DNA of 64,000 nucleotides from Agrostemma githago. Lineage: Eukaryota; Streptophyta; Magnoliopsida; Caryophyllales; Caryophyllaceae. Both the position numbers and the translations under genes were made by a program. The stretch covers positions 53,024,898 through 53,088,897 of the forward strand of contig OY288250.1 in assembly GCA_958450325.1 (NCBI GenBank), written 5' to 3'. The notes below the pieces were generated by a model. It had not been told where the DNA came from and did no database searches. It saw nothing but the letters and a program-made list of their open reading frames with translations. Below, piece after piece: positions 25,500 through 35,841 of this stretch (position 1 is its first letter; each line of letters begins with the position of its first letter).

Positions 25500-26020
25500 C
25501 CTAGTAGCGACCGATCGCAGTCGCTAAACTCTTTCCTCTAGCGACCGATATCTGTCGCTAAAATCTCCCCTCTAGCGACCGATATCGGTCGCTGAGCTGA
25601 TCATATAACAACTGATATCAGTCGCTAACTACGTCGCCTAAACTCCCCCAGGCGTGTCAGGAAACTCATAGGGCGACTGTTATCAGTCACTAAATTCTCC
25701 TTTCTAGCGACTGATATCGGTCGCTGAGCTGATCATATAGCGACTGATATCAGTCGCTAACTTTAGCGACTAATATCGGTCGCCCGTGTTTCTTAGCGAC
25801 TGATACCAGTCGCTAACTTTAGCGACTGATACCAGTCGCTAACTTTAGCGACTGATATCAGTCGCTAACTTTAGCGACTAATATCGGTCGCTCATGTTTC
25901 TTAGCAACCGATATCGGTCGCCCGCCTCTTTTTAAAGCAACTACCTAGGGCGACTGCCTCTTAGCGACTGTTATCTGTTGCCCTTTTTTGTTGGCGACCG
26001 AAGACGCTCGCTGAGGTCGG
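25500..26020. repeat. CACTA right subterminal repeat array
   Basis: Around fifteen near-palindromic units of the AGCGACTGATATCAGTCGCT type, with variants GATATCGGTCGC and GATACCAGTCGC, many separated by AACTTT. The array is much denser than the left one. Confidence 0.85.
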
Positions 26021-26143
26021 TCGGTTGTTCCGTATTTTCTAGTACTGTTTTTAAACGGTCCCATTGATCCCAAATAAGAATTTGGTTCCAATTGTAAGCA
26101 CGAGATTATCATTTTCCGAAATAACACTATCCACTCCCGTGTC

Positions 26144-26830
26144 AGGACGTGATACTTGATATAAAAATCAAGCGTGAGAACAAGAGACTTTCTTTATCAC
26201 AATCTCATTACATCAAGAAAGTGTTAAAGAGGTTTAATCACGATAATTGTTCTCCGGTAAGCATGTCAATGGATCCAAGTGTGAAGCTTTTACCCAATAA
26301 ACGTGAAGCGGTATCACAACTCGAGTATTCACAATTGATTGGGTGTTTGAGGTATGCTATGACAAGTGCTCGATCAGATATTTCATTTGCCATAGGCAAG
26401 CAAGTTGAATAGATACACAAGTAATTCTAGTCTCGTGCATTGGGTTGCTATAAAACGTGTGTTGAGATACTAAAAGCAAACCGTAAATTATACTCATAGT
26501 TTGCACTACATCGGATTTCCTTCGATTTTGGAAGGTTATTCGGATGATAGTTGGATCACTAACTTGGAGGACCAATCATCCACATCTGTATAGGTGTTTT
26601 TAACTTGGTGGTGGAGCTATCTCATATTCTCATGGGCTACAAATTAAAGAAGCAAACTTGTATATCTAATTCGACCATGGAGTCATAGTTCATAGCCTTA
26701 GTGGCGGCCGGTAAAGAGGCAGAATGGTTACGGAATTCGGTGGTTGAAATTCTGTTGTGACCAAGGCCCATTCCTCCTATGTCGATTCATTGTGATAGTT
26801 CTTTGTTCTTATGACATGTTTACATGTAAA
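26144..26830 (+). pseudogene. Ty1/copia RT-RNase H fragment (3' piece)
   Basis: Starts at the repeated 10-mer GGACGTGATA and continues the copia reverse transcriptase interrupted at 19727: LDIKIKRENKRLSLSQSHYI, QLEYSQLIGCLRYAMTSARSD, then in shifted frames YSDDSW and AGKEAEWLRN, which belong to the copia RNase H domain. Frameshifts and stops follow. The coding match fades near 26830, just before the Helitron 3' end. Confidence 0.8.
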
Positions 26831-27589
26831 AACTTAGGGTATGCATGAATGCATGGATATGCATAATATCATATTGACTAGATTAAAGCTCGTGCGCTGC
26901 ACGGGTTAGTTGGCTTACTACTTACATTGGAAAAAAAAAGTTGTAGTTTAAAAGTTATATTTAAACTATGTCATCATTTGTTTACATTGAAATAAGGAAA
27001 ATTTGATATTTTATACCTTAAATAACATCATTTTTCAAACTTTATACCTTGAATAACTTTTTCTCAAATTAATATTTTAATAGAATAAATTTCACTATTG
27101 TGAAGATAATAATTAAAGTTCATAATATCTCTCTTTAAGACAATACTTGGTAAATATTTGGGTTGATAGGTGAGACATCCAAGGATCAATAACGACTTTA
27201 ATTTATAATCACAGTATCACCCCGTTAGGATAATCTTTCAATGTGATACAATTATAATACTTTTTTCTTTCTATCTTCTTACCATATTCTATTTTCGTCC
27301 GTCTTTCTACCTTCTTTCCATTGTAAAAATTTTCTATTTAGGGAAGGAAGAAGTATATTTAATTTATACACAATAATTTCACACAATGATATTATTCCTT
27401 TAATCTGGGACAAACCATTTTTATTTGAAATCTAAGATCGAATGATTATTTTTATTTATAATATAGAAATTTATCACCTTATTATAATATTTTGATCATT
27501 TGTATTATAATAAATCGTTATTGTAAACTAAATCATAGGAGTATATAATAATGATGTATGTGAAATAGAAATACTTATAACAAAGTAAG

Positions 27590-28040
27590 TAACATAACAC
27601 TTAAAACCAAGAAGTTGTCACGACGGTCGTCAAGATGATGAAATTGCACAAAGTCAAATTTATGCTTAGGAATAATGACTTCCACGTCTTCACTAACTGA
27701 CTTAACTAAAGTATCAAATTGAAAGTTTAACATTATTTTGTTGTCGCTTACAACACGATACTGTTCCTTGTTAGGAAGAACGTCAAAAGTTTTAATGATA
27801 TATATTTTTCCTTCCACAATCTTTTGATGAAATCGTGAATTTGACCACTGCGTAGTGTTGCGTGGACATATTCACCCTGTAATGCAAAAAGTGAAAATTA
27901 TCGTGTAGGATGCGAACGAATTAAGATCAATTAATCATAATTTTCATAATGCATCTATTATTGGGATAATGATAACATAGATTATTTACCTCTTCATTAA
28001 TAAGCACTGCAATCGCTCATCTTCTAGTTTAATACATTAA
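27590..28040 (-). pseudogene. Replication protein A 70-kDa (RPA1-like) OB-fold gene fragment
   Basis: On the - strand a short exon (about 27990-28040, ending LLMNEE) joins across a GT-AG intron to GEYVHATLRSGQIHDFIKR and, after a one-base shift near 27820, to EGKIYIIKTFDVLPNKEQYR and IPKHKFDFVQFHHLDDR. This is the pattern of plant RPA1-like OB folds, which bind single-stranded DNA. The rest of the protein is missing and the frameshift disables it. RPA-like genes are typical cargo or components of plant Helitrons, and this one is in the same orientation as the Helitron candidate. Confidence 0.65.
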
Positions 28041-28392
28041 TAAATGAATACGGCCTAAAATATAATGACATCATACCGTTATTACAATTTTAAAATACTA
28101 CGCAACACATTCAAATAATACAATGCACTATGTATGCGTAATATAATACCGTTATTGTAATAAAAAATACTACGTAACACATTCAAATACAAATAATAAA
28201 ATGCATTATGTATAAATGGAGAATAGACAAATCTTGTAGACACCTAGGTGCTGGGTTTGACATTGACATTGTGCTTATCCAGAATTACGTACTTGGATGA
28301 ATGATTTTTTGTGACAAATTAAACCAGTATTTATACATTATTATTTTCCATATTTTTGAGAAAATAATTAAGGCAACCCTTCAATGTATATA

Positions 28393-28448
<56 letters not shown>
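28393..28448. repeat. (TAT)n microsatellite
   Basis: About 18 uninterrupted ATT/TAT triplets at the proposed 5' edge of the Helitron. The poly-Ile frame through it is not a gene. Confidence 0.9.
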
Positions 28449-28449
<1 letters not shown>

Positions 28450-28518
28450 GAATTCCATATTTTCCACATATTATTACGTAGTATTCTTCCATATGTACTA
28501 TTATTACGTACTACTTTC

Positions 28519-29251
28519 TGTTTTGGTAAAAATTTACCGGGTCAACGATTTCGGTTGCGGGTTAAAGCGATCGTCCTATAACTATGGGTTGGCGAAATAG
28601 TATTGAATCTAGTAAATGAGGGACAACGAAAGAAAGAGAATGACACGCAAAGTTTTGGTGACGCGGAAATCCAATGTGGAAAAACCGCGGGGGGAGTCGG
28701 AATCCCGCCAAGATTCTACTATGGACGAAAGAGAACAACGACCATAATTGATTATAAGTATTTTGTCGTAATGTTTACTCGAAGTTGATGTGCGTTGTTG
28801 ATGGGTTCGGTGATTTCCTTGGTGTCTCTTTAGTGCTTATATGCTGCTGCCTCCTATAGCCGTTATCTCTAACTTCCCCCTCCTTCTTCTCCTGGTCTGC
28901 AGGAGGGTTTCCCCAAATGTAGGAACCCCTTGTTGACCCCTTCTCTCTTGTGTGTATGGACTGAAGTTGCTGATGCTTGGTTGTACTCTACTGGGCTCAC
29001 TTGTTTTCTTGGCCCATTACCTTGCTCGCTTCGTATTTTTGATTGGCCCATCGTTGTATATGATCCCGGATCTTTGATTGACTTGTTGACTCCCGGTTTT
29101 ATTGACTTCCGACTTTTCAGTCTTCGACTTTTGATTTTTGACTATCATCTTTTGACCTTCTAACCTTTGACTTTTTGACTTTCGGACTTTTGACCTTCCA
29201 TTCGTAATATGCCACGTTGTATTCTGAGGATGCAAATTTTATCCCGAACCA
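28519..29251 (-). repeat. 3' LTR of the Tat-lineage element
   Basis: On the - strand it begins TGGTTCGGGATAAAATTTGC directly after a polypurine tract and ends ACCAAAACA (TG...CA, 733 bp). It contains the GCGGTTTTTCCACATTGG type of U5 sequence common to plant LTRs. The end at 28519 is inferred from the TG/CA rule because the partner LTR is absent. Confidence 0.6.
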
Positions 29252-29253
29252 AT

Positions 29254-29266
29254 GCCCCCAAATTTT
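29254..29266 (-). promoter_or_regulatory. Polypurine tract of the Tat-lineage element
   Basis: On the - strand AAAATTTGGGGGC sits immediately upstream of the LTR start. This is the plus-strand primer position for reverse transcription. Confidence 0.6.
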
Positions 29267-29652
29267 CGACTAAGCTCATCTTAGGCGGGAATTTATGTTT
29301 CTTTCCGTTGTAGATAGCTCTAGTGACGATCAATTTTTGGAGTGTTTGCTTTTAAGCCTGATACTTCCACCTTCCCAATTAATGTTTCACCCCTCCTTCA
29401 TTATTACCTCACTCTTCCTGATTTTACCTTCCCCCCTTTCCATAATTACTCCTTTCCTCTTCATCTCCCTCATTATTCCTACTCTCTCTTTCAAAATTCA
29501 AAAGCCCCAAATTCTCCCTAATTCTTCGTCCGCCATTGCTGAAGTGCCAAGTTTCCGTTCTTCCCTATTTCGATTTTCCAGGTGATTTCTCTTCTGTAGT
29601 AATCTTAACTTCTTTTTCTTTTCCTCTTGTTTCGTAACCTTTGTCTTCTACT

Positions 29653-31642
29653 ATGGCTCCCAAGTCGACTCGTACTCACTCAAAATCCTTAACCCCTCTC
29701 CCATCATCGTCATCCTCCTCGCTGTCCCTAGCGTTGTTTCATTCCACACTCACCCTTGGCCCTCCCCACTCTTACGACTCTCGCTATGTTGAGAAGGATC
29801 TCCCCGCTATTAGAGAGGTTTATGGCTTTGGTGAGAATGTAGTTGTTCACGTCCCTCTTTCCGGTTAGAGAGCGGATTTTTTCCGTCCCGAATGGATCTG
29901 TCTATATTCCTACCCTTTCTGTTTGGGTCTGAGATTCCCTTTTTCTGCACTGATTCGCGAGTTTCTATTTTTTAACCGACTTGCCCCCTGTCAACTGGTG
30001 CCGCATGCATGGCGCCTTCTGCTGTCTTTTTGTGCTTTGAACCGGCGATATCAGAGATGCATTACTTTGGGTGATATTGCCTCTGTCTATTGGGTGTGTT
30101 CCGTAGGGGGTGGCTTGGTGACTCTTCGTCTGAGGAGGGGTGAAGAGTCTTGTATTTCGTTTCCTGCCAACCCAGTAGACGACAATTGGTTCCGACATTA
30201 TGTCTTTGTGAAGATCGACACCATCTCTTCTTGTGCTGCCAGCTACCTTTTCTCTCTATGGAAGCCTGTTGAAGGTATTAGTACATTTCTTGACTTTGGG
30301 TTTCCATTGTATGCTTGCTTACCCCTCTTACTGATGTTGTGATGCAGATTTGAAGCAGCCTGACTTTGATCCAGAAGATTTAGACACTTGGACTCGCCTT
30401 TTTGGTCTGGAGCCAGAACTTCGGTCTTTCCATCACCTGCTGGGCATTCTTGAGGACGGTTCTTCTTCACCTTCCACTCTAGAGGAAAATTCTGTTGAAA
30501 TTATGTCTTCAGGTATGGCTTTTTCATGTTCGGTTGAAATGTTTTGGTTCCAATGTGGCTTGATGTTTCACTCCATGCCTTACCCTTCTCCTTAGGAAAC
30601 CCTAAGCCTCGCATGACTCTGGATCAGATAATAGCTTTCAGGAAGAAGGACGCGGCTACTAGATCTTCATCTAAGGGAAAATCCAGCTCTACTCCCCCTG
30701 CCTCCACTAGAACCAAGAGAAGCTGTGCCTCATCCCCTTGTCCTGGAGATACTTCGACTGGAAAGTCCCCAACGGCTGACATTTCTGAACCTATTTCTGA
30801 CTCTGCTCCTCGATCGACGGACACCGCGTCCCCTGGGCTAACACTCAAGTTCCCCAGTGGTTTTGGTATCCTTAAATCTCTGGATGGCTTGGCGCTTATG
30901 GATCAGTTGTTGTTTCTTGGTCCTAAAGCTGTTATGGATGGGAATTCTCTAGAGGGGTTGACTGATCAATTTGCATCGCAGTCCTTCGAGGTAATTATTC
31001 CTTTGTCTGCTGTAGGTAGCCTTCTCTTGCGCTTTTCATGATTGTGTCTTGATTTATTGGGATACTACTTAGGTCTTGCAAATGGCTTTATACTTGCGCC
31101 AAAGCATGCCCCAACTGATAAGTGAGGTGAACCTCCTTAAGGCTCAGAGGGATGTTTTACAGAGCATAGCTGATGCAGCTAAGGAGGAGATCTCCAAGCT
31201 GTCGGGGGAGTTGGACCAAGTCAGGGGGTTGCTGGCACAGGAGAAAAGTCAGCGTGTGGGCGCGGAAGATGAATTGTCTCAGGTCCAGGGAGCTAGTTCT
31301 TTTCTGAAGGAGAAGAATGCTGAGCTGAAACAAGTCCTGAAGGATGCTATTAGCTGGTCAGCTTTATACACCCGGGTTAAGATGATCAAGACTTACTCGA
31401 AGGAAGAGCATGGGACCTGGGACCTAGCTGCTGAGAAGAAGCATCTGGCAGAGGAGTTCTCCGTGACGCCTACCTTGGACGTTCTTGCTGATGAGGAAGG
31501 AGAGCTTGTAGGCGAGTCGGTTGATTCCCCTCTTCCTGATCAGGAGGCCAGGGAACCTGAGGGAGCTGATCAGGAACATGTTGTTGCTCCTGTTGTCGTG
31601 GAACCTCTCGTCGTTCTGCCTCCAAAGGGAAAAGATGCCTAG
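29653..31642 (+). CDS. Antisense ORF (aORF) of Tat-type element, putative gypsy-type transposon protein, one in-frame stop
   Basis: Four exons join in phase: 29653-30274, 30348-30512, 30596-30990 and 31073-31642, with GT-AG introns of 73-83 nt. The first exon contains GLRFPFSALIREFLFFNRLA and PHAWRLLLSFCALNRRYQ, the signature of the plant 'putative gypsy type transposon' family (Transposase_28). The last exon is a coiled coil (SEVNLLKAQRDVLQSIADAA, LSGELDQVRGLLAQEKSQR) with an acidic tail. The frame has a single TAG at 29866-29868, otherwise open for about 580 codons. Tat-lineage elements are known to carry such ORFs opposite to gag-pol, and their function is unknown. ATG at 29653 is chosen as the first Met in frame. 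Confidence 0.72.
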
Positions 31643-32351
31643 GCTGTTGGGCCTCTTTCTTGTTATCTTTTGAACCTGCTGCCCTGAGTGGCACAAAAAA
31701 TATTTTTTAATTTTCAAACCTTGTCTTTGGATTCTCTTTACCTTTGTCCAAGGGGGCAAAGTGTTTGTTGAATGCTTGTGGTACTCTTATGTTTAACTTT
31801 TGATCGTAATTGTTTGTTGTAGTTTTGTCTTACTACCTTCTGTTGTGTGCATGCCTTGTGTTTGTATGGTCGACCTATGTAGATGGTGGCCCTGGGATTT
31901 AGTTCGCTCACTCAGTCAGAGGAGCCACACTTTGCGTGGGTGCTAAGTGGCGCAGGAGACTGTAATTTCCTGGTTGTAGGCACTTAGTCACAGACGCACG
32001 CCTTCTGTAGAATTTATACACCCCACCAGATTAGTTACCAGTTCCTTATGATGTAATTGAGAAAACTGACGATATTTGATAAAAATGATAGATGCAATAC
32101 TTGAAGATATATGTTAAGAGAAAGTCAAAATTTTAAGATAAAATATTTGATTTTCAACTTTTGTAAGAAAGAAAGAAAGAAAGAAAGACAAAAGAAAGTT
32201 ATGATGGAAAAGAAAGGAAGAAAGAAAGAAAGAGGAAAAGAAAGTTGCGATGGAAAATACATGTTTGTAACGTTTGGTAAGATTAAACCTGGGTTCTGGT
32301 GGAGGTGCATCTGGCAGAATAGATGCCATGTTTCTGGCGACGTTGGCTCTG
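31643..32351. other. Non-coding spacer of the Tat element between antisense ORF and pol
   Basis: About 700 nt between two convergent reading frames: the + strand antisense ORF ends at 31642 and the - strand pol ends near 32352. It contains a GAAA-rich purine stretch (32165-32245) and no gene. The convergent 3' ends must use termination signals in this interval. Confidence 0.6.
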
Positions 32352-33500
32352 TTAAAAGAAGTATTTCTTCAAGTGTATGATGTTCCATGGTTTTTGGATG
32401 ATTTTCCCTTCCATGGTCATAAGTCGGCAGACCCCGTTCCCAACTACCTTCTCCACTAGGTAGGGTCCTTCCCAGTTGTAGGCGAATTGTCCTGCTTGCT
32501 GATTCCTGGTGTTCTGGAAGACTTTCCTGAGAACTAAGAGTTCCTTCTGCAGGACTCTGACTTTGATATTCTTGTTGTAGCTTCTGGCGACTGTTTGCCT
32601 GTAAGAGGCCATCCTGATTTGGGCATCAGTTCTGAGTTCGTCTATGGGTATCCAGGTTGTTTGCCATCTCCACTTGGTTCCTATCCTCTGTTATGCAACC
32701 GTATCTATGGGTAGACACTCTCACTTCTGAAGGAATGACCGCCTCGGCACCAAAGACCAAGCTGAAAGGCGTCTGTCCTGTAGCCACTTTGGGTGTGGTT
32801 CTGTCAGACTATAGCACCAAGGGAAGTTCTTCTGCCCATCTGCCCCCTGCTTCCTCCAGCCTCTTTTTCAGGTTGTCTATCACAATTTTGTAACTAGACT
32901 CCGCCTGTCCATTAGACTAAGGATTTCTGGGGGTAGACTTGCTTAGCGTGATATTCCACCTGGTGCAGTAGGCCTCATCTTGTTGCCAATAAACTGGGAT
33001 TCGTTGTCGCAGATGATTTCTGAGGGAATGCCAAACCTGCAGATAATGTTACGTTTTATGAAGGATATAACCTGCGTCTCAGTTACCTGCGGGAATGCTT
33101 CTGCTTCTATCCACTTGGAGAAGTACTCTGTCATAGCCAATATAAAGACTTTGTTTCTTGGGGCTCTTGGTAACTTGCCAACAGTATCCATCCTCCACTT
33201 CATGAAGGGCCAAGGAGAAATTACTGGATGTAATGGCTCTACAGGCTGGTGGTTGATTGGTGCATGCCTCTGGCAGGCGTCATATTTCTTGACGTGCTCC
33301 ACGGCATCCTTGCGCATTGTTGGCCAGAAGTAGCCCTAGCGGAGTGCCTTGTTGGATAGGTTCCTGCCCCCTGCATGATTTCCACATTCCCCATTGTGGA
33401 GGTCATGCATAACAGCCTCTGCCTCTTCCTGACCCAGGCACCTTAAGTGTGGTCCAGCAGTCGATCTTCTGAATAGGATACCATCAATGAGGGTGTATTT
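32352..33500 (-). pseudogene. Tat-lineage integrase
   Basis: Integrase inserts the cDNA into the genome. On the - strand the zinc-binding part HNGECGNHAGGR and KKYDACQRHAP is followed by the core with WRMDTVGKLP (first Asp), EIICDNESQF (second Asp) and GQAESSYK (Glu), so the D,D,E residues are all present. The C-terminal end reads WEGPYLVEKV and HLKKYFF. Defects include a TAG at 33336-33338 just before GYFWPTM and several frameshifts between 32613 and 32943. Inactive. Confidence 0.78.
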
Positions 33501-33569
33501 AGATGTCTTCATTTTAAAGCTCCTGATTTCCTTCTTTTCTGCTGGCCGGATGTCGTCCTGTAGCCACTT

Positions 33570-34157
33570 CTAGTAGGGCTTTCTCCAATCTGAGATCTCC
33601 CCCTGACCTTTCGTGGTGCTGCATACTCCTGCTTCCCGTAGCCACTGTAGCCATTGGTTTGGTTTGGCTGGGTTTTTTCCTTCCCTAGACGTCTTGTGCT
33701 CCTGTGTATCCTTCCGAACTGCTGGCTCCAAGACATGGACAATGGGTATGGTGGAGACTACTCCAGGCTTGAATGTTGCCTCCAGGGTGGCTAGGGCGTC
33801 CGCTTCTGCATTCTGGTCCCTCGAGATTTGGCTAACTGAAAAGGCTACAAATTTGAGGGATAAATCTCTTGCCACTTCAAGGTAAGCCAACATTTTGGAG
33901 TCTTTTGCCGCGTATGAACCGTTCATGTGATTGACTATTAGCTAGGAGTCACTATACACTTTCAGGCCCTTGATCTTGAGATCTAGGGCTAGCTGGAGGC
34001 CTAAGATCAAAGCTTCATATTCAGCTTCATTATTGTTTGTTGTCCGGAATTCGCATCGCACTGCCTGGACTATGAGATCCCCCTGAGGTGACTTGAGAAC
34101 TAGCCCTGCTCCAGATCCTCTCATGTTGGAGGCGCCGTCCACATTCAGCTTCCACAC
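33570..34157 (-). pseudogene. Second (archaeal-type) RNase H domain of the Tat element
   Basis: Contains KLNVDGASNMRGSGAG, TTNNNEAEYEALILGL, KVYSDS and, later, NAEADALA. The D, E, D, D acidic residues of an archaeal-type RNase H can be seen. This additional domain between the retroviral RNase H and integrase is a mark of the Tat clade. A TAG at 33942-33944 follows YSDS where the family usually has Gln, consistent with CAG to TAG. Confidence 0.75.
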
Positions 34158-34208
34158 CTATTCGCCCTTGTTCTCCTTCAGGATGAGGATGTCTTTCTCT
34201 GCCTGGGA

Positions 34209-34497
34209 CTATAGTGTTGGGCTGAAGTCGGATACGAAGTCTGCTAGTGCCTGGGACTTGATTGCTGTTCTGGGGACAAACTTCAGGTCGAAGCCACTCA
34301 GGTGCATGGACCACTTAGCCATACTTTCTGACAACTCGAGTTTTCTCATAATAGTTTTTAGAGGATAGTTTGTTATTACAGACATAACATGTGATTCAAA
34401 ATAAGGTCGCAGTTTATAGGAAGCTGTAACAAGTGCTAGTACAAGTTTTTCGAGAGAGGTGTACCTGGTCTCTACAGGAAGCACACTTATTGAGGTA
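34209..34497 (-). pseudogene. RNase H (retroviral type) of the Tat element, C-terminal piece
   Basis: Contains VLPVETRYTSLEKLVLALV and WSMHLSGFDLKFVPRTA. The N-terminal half continues on the far side of the solo LTR (35842-35990, AFSELKHYLSTPPLL and EVVVSAVLVREHE). The reading is cut at the ATATA target duplication of that LTR. Confidence 0.78.
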
Positions 34498-34502
34498 ATA
34501 TA

Positions 34503-35836
34503 TGATAAGCTAGTCGTGTACCTATCAAAAATAACCAACTACGGTCCAACTAAAAATATAGCTAGGGAAGTCGGGATCGATTTCACAGGGAGACAAATAA
34601 ATCCTACTTGCAATTAAAGTCTATCTAAGTAACAAATCGGGGGTTTTTATGTTTGTGTTAACTAAACTAAAGTAGTGAAGGAAGAGAATTAAAAGAGAAG
34701 AAATAATTAAAATATAATAAGACGAATAAAAATGAATAAATATATGGAGAGAAAACTAGGATTGTCGGTTCACTACGAATCTCATATGGTCACGTCTAAG
34801 TCACTGGTCTGTCGCAGATATTGGTCTAAGGGGTATTGAAAAGGTCCTTCCGATCCGCTATTCACCCTAGCATGCGTCTAAAGGCTTCCGATCTTATTAG
34901 GGCAAACTAATGTGTTGTAGCAGGTCTAACTTTTACCAGGCTTCCGATCTTAGGTTCAAGTTTACCGAATTCGTTTAATCAATCATGCATATTAACTGAC
35001 TAATTGCGATTATATGCTACAATTGACAACTCAGACACAATATCATTGACAGATCTATAAATTATTTAGCGACCACATTCAATTCGCAGATCCCCTAAAT
35101 CCTAGCGAACGAAATTAGCTACTCATAATTAAATCAAGAACAATAATATTAATAATTGATTCTACTAGATTAAACATGACAAATAATAATAAAATTATGA
35201 CAAGCATAAGACAAAGATCAAGAATAATTAAGTATGAAGAAGAAAAATCAAGAACGAAGAAGAGGAAGAAAGATTAAATTAAATTACCGAGAAGAATAAA
35301 GGCGATTCGAATTCGAAAGTCTTACAATAACCGAGTTTGTAAATGAAAAGAGATTAAGGAGAAGGATAAATATCTAAAGAGAGGTAAAATCTAGAGTACA
35401 GAAAATAAAAGTGGAGAAGTAGTGAAGTGAAAATAAAAAGTGGCTGAAAAGCCCTATTTATACAACGAGTTAAAACTGATTAGGAAACTTCTTGCTAAAC
35501 ACGAAACTATCCGCGGCCCAGAAAAAAGTCGGTCGACTAATTATTCACTTATTTGATCTTCTGCTGTCACCCAAATAGTCGGTCGACTATTCTGATAGAC
35601 TGTCGACTATTCTGATAGTCTGTCTGCTATTCTGATAGTCTGCAGCGATCAACTCTTTTCATCTTCGTTTTGCCTCGGTTTTGGTTTATTTTAGCTCATG
35701 TGGCTTCCGTTCTTGCAAAAAGACAAAATATACCACAAAGTAGCCAATTCGGGGCAAAATGGTAGCTTCACTACTCGATAAACACGGGAATGTGCGTAAT
35801 AAGAGCATAAAAATTGTATATAAAATACGCGCATCA
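34503..35836 (-). mobile_element. Solo LTR inserted in the Tat RNase H
   Basis: A 1,334-bp block that on the - strand starts TGATGCGCGTATTTTATAT and ends CTAGCTTATCA. It is flanked by the perfect 5-bp duplication ATATA (34498-34502, 35837-35841). No internal coding region is present. The - strand orientation is inferred from a TCGAT..CACAGGGA block (34571-34592) that lies near the 3' end in the related Athila-type LTRs. TG..CA termini, 5-bp duplication and the lack of an interior identify a solo LTR left by unequal recombination. Confidence 0.85.
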
Positions 35837-35841
35837 ATATA

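Larger units (their letters stand above)
22156..26047. mobile_element. CACTA-like (En/Spm) DNA transposon, non-autonomous
   Basis: The left terminus is CACTACAAGAAAAA and the inverted right terminus is CAGTACTAGAAAA (two mismatches). Both ends carry dense arrays of short subterminal repeats with the core GCGACTGATATCAGTCGC, as expected for CACTA elements, where such repeats bind the element's own DNA-binding protein. About 3.9 kb long. No transposase is recognisable, only a short coiled-coil ORF. No clear 3-bp target duplication (left ACG, right TTT). Confidence 0.75.
26878..28451 (-). mobile_element. Helitron candidate carrying an RPA1-like fragment
   Basis: On the - strand a hairpin (CCCGTGC agc GCACGAG, plus-strand about 26888-26906) is followed 7 nt later by CTAG and then T. 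This is the expected Helitron 3' terminus (hairpin, CTRR, insertion before T). The proposed 5' end, TCTATAATAATAAT on the - strand at 28451, fits the TC start, but the base before it is T rather than A. No Rep/helicase gene is seen. The 3' end is much better supported than the 5' end. Confidence 0.5.

Noticed and set aside
28384..28581. Poly-Ile ORF
   Set aside because: Microsatellite (TAT)n artefact.
28869..29235. ORFs on both strands in the Tat 3' LTR
   Set aside because: They overlap LTR sequence and resemble no protein.
34881..34950. GGCTTCCGATCT twice, resembling a sequencing adapter end
   Set aside because: Only 10 nt agree with the adapter, both copies are embedded in continuous LTR sequence, and a related CTTCCGATC word nearby shows it is a repeat within the solo LTR.
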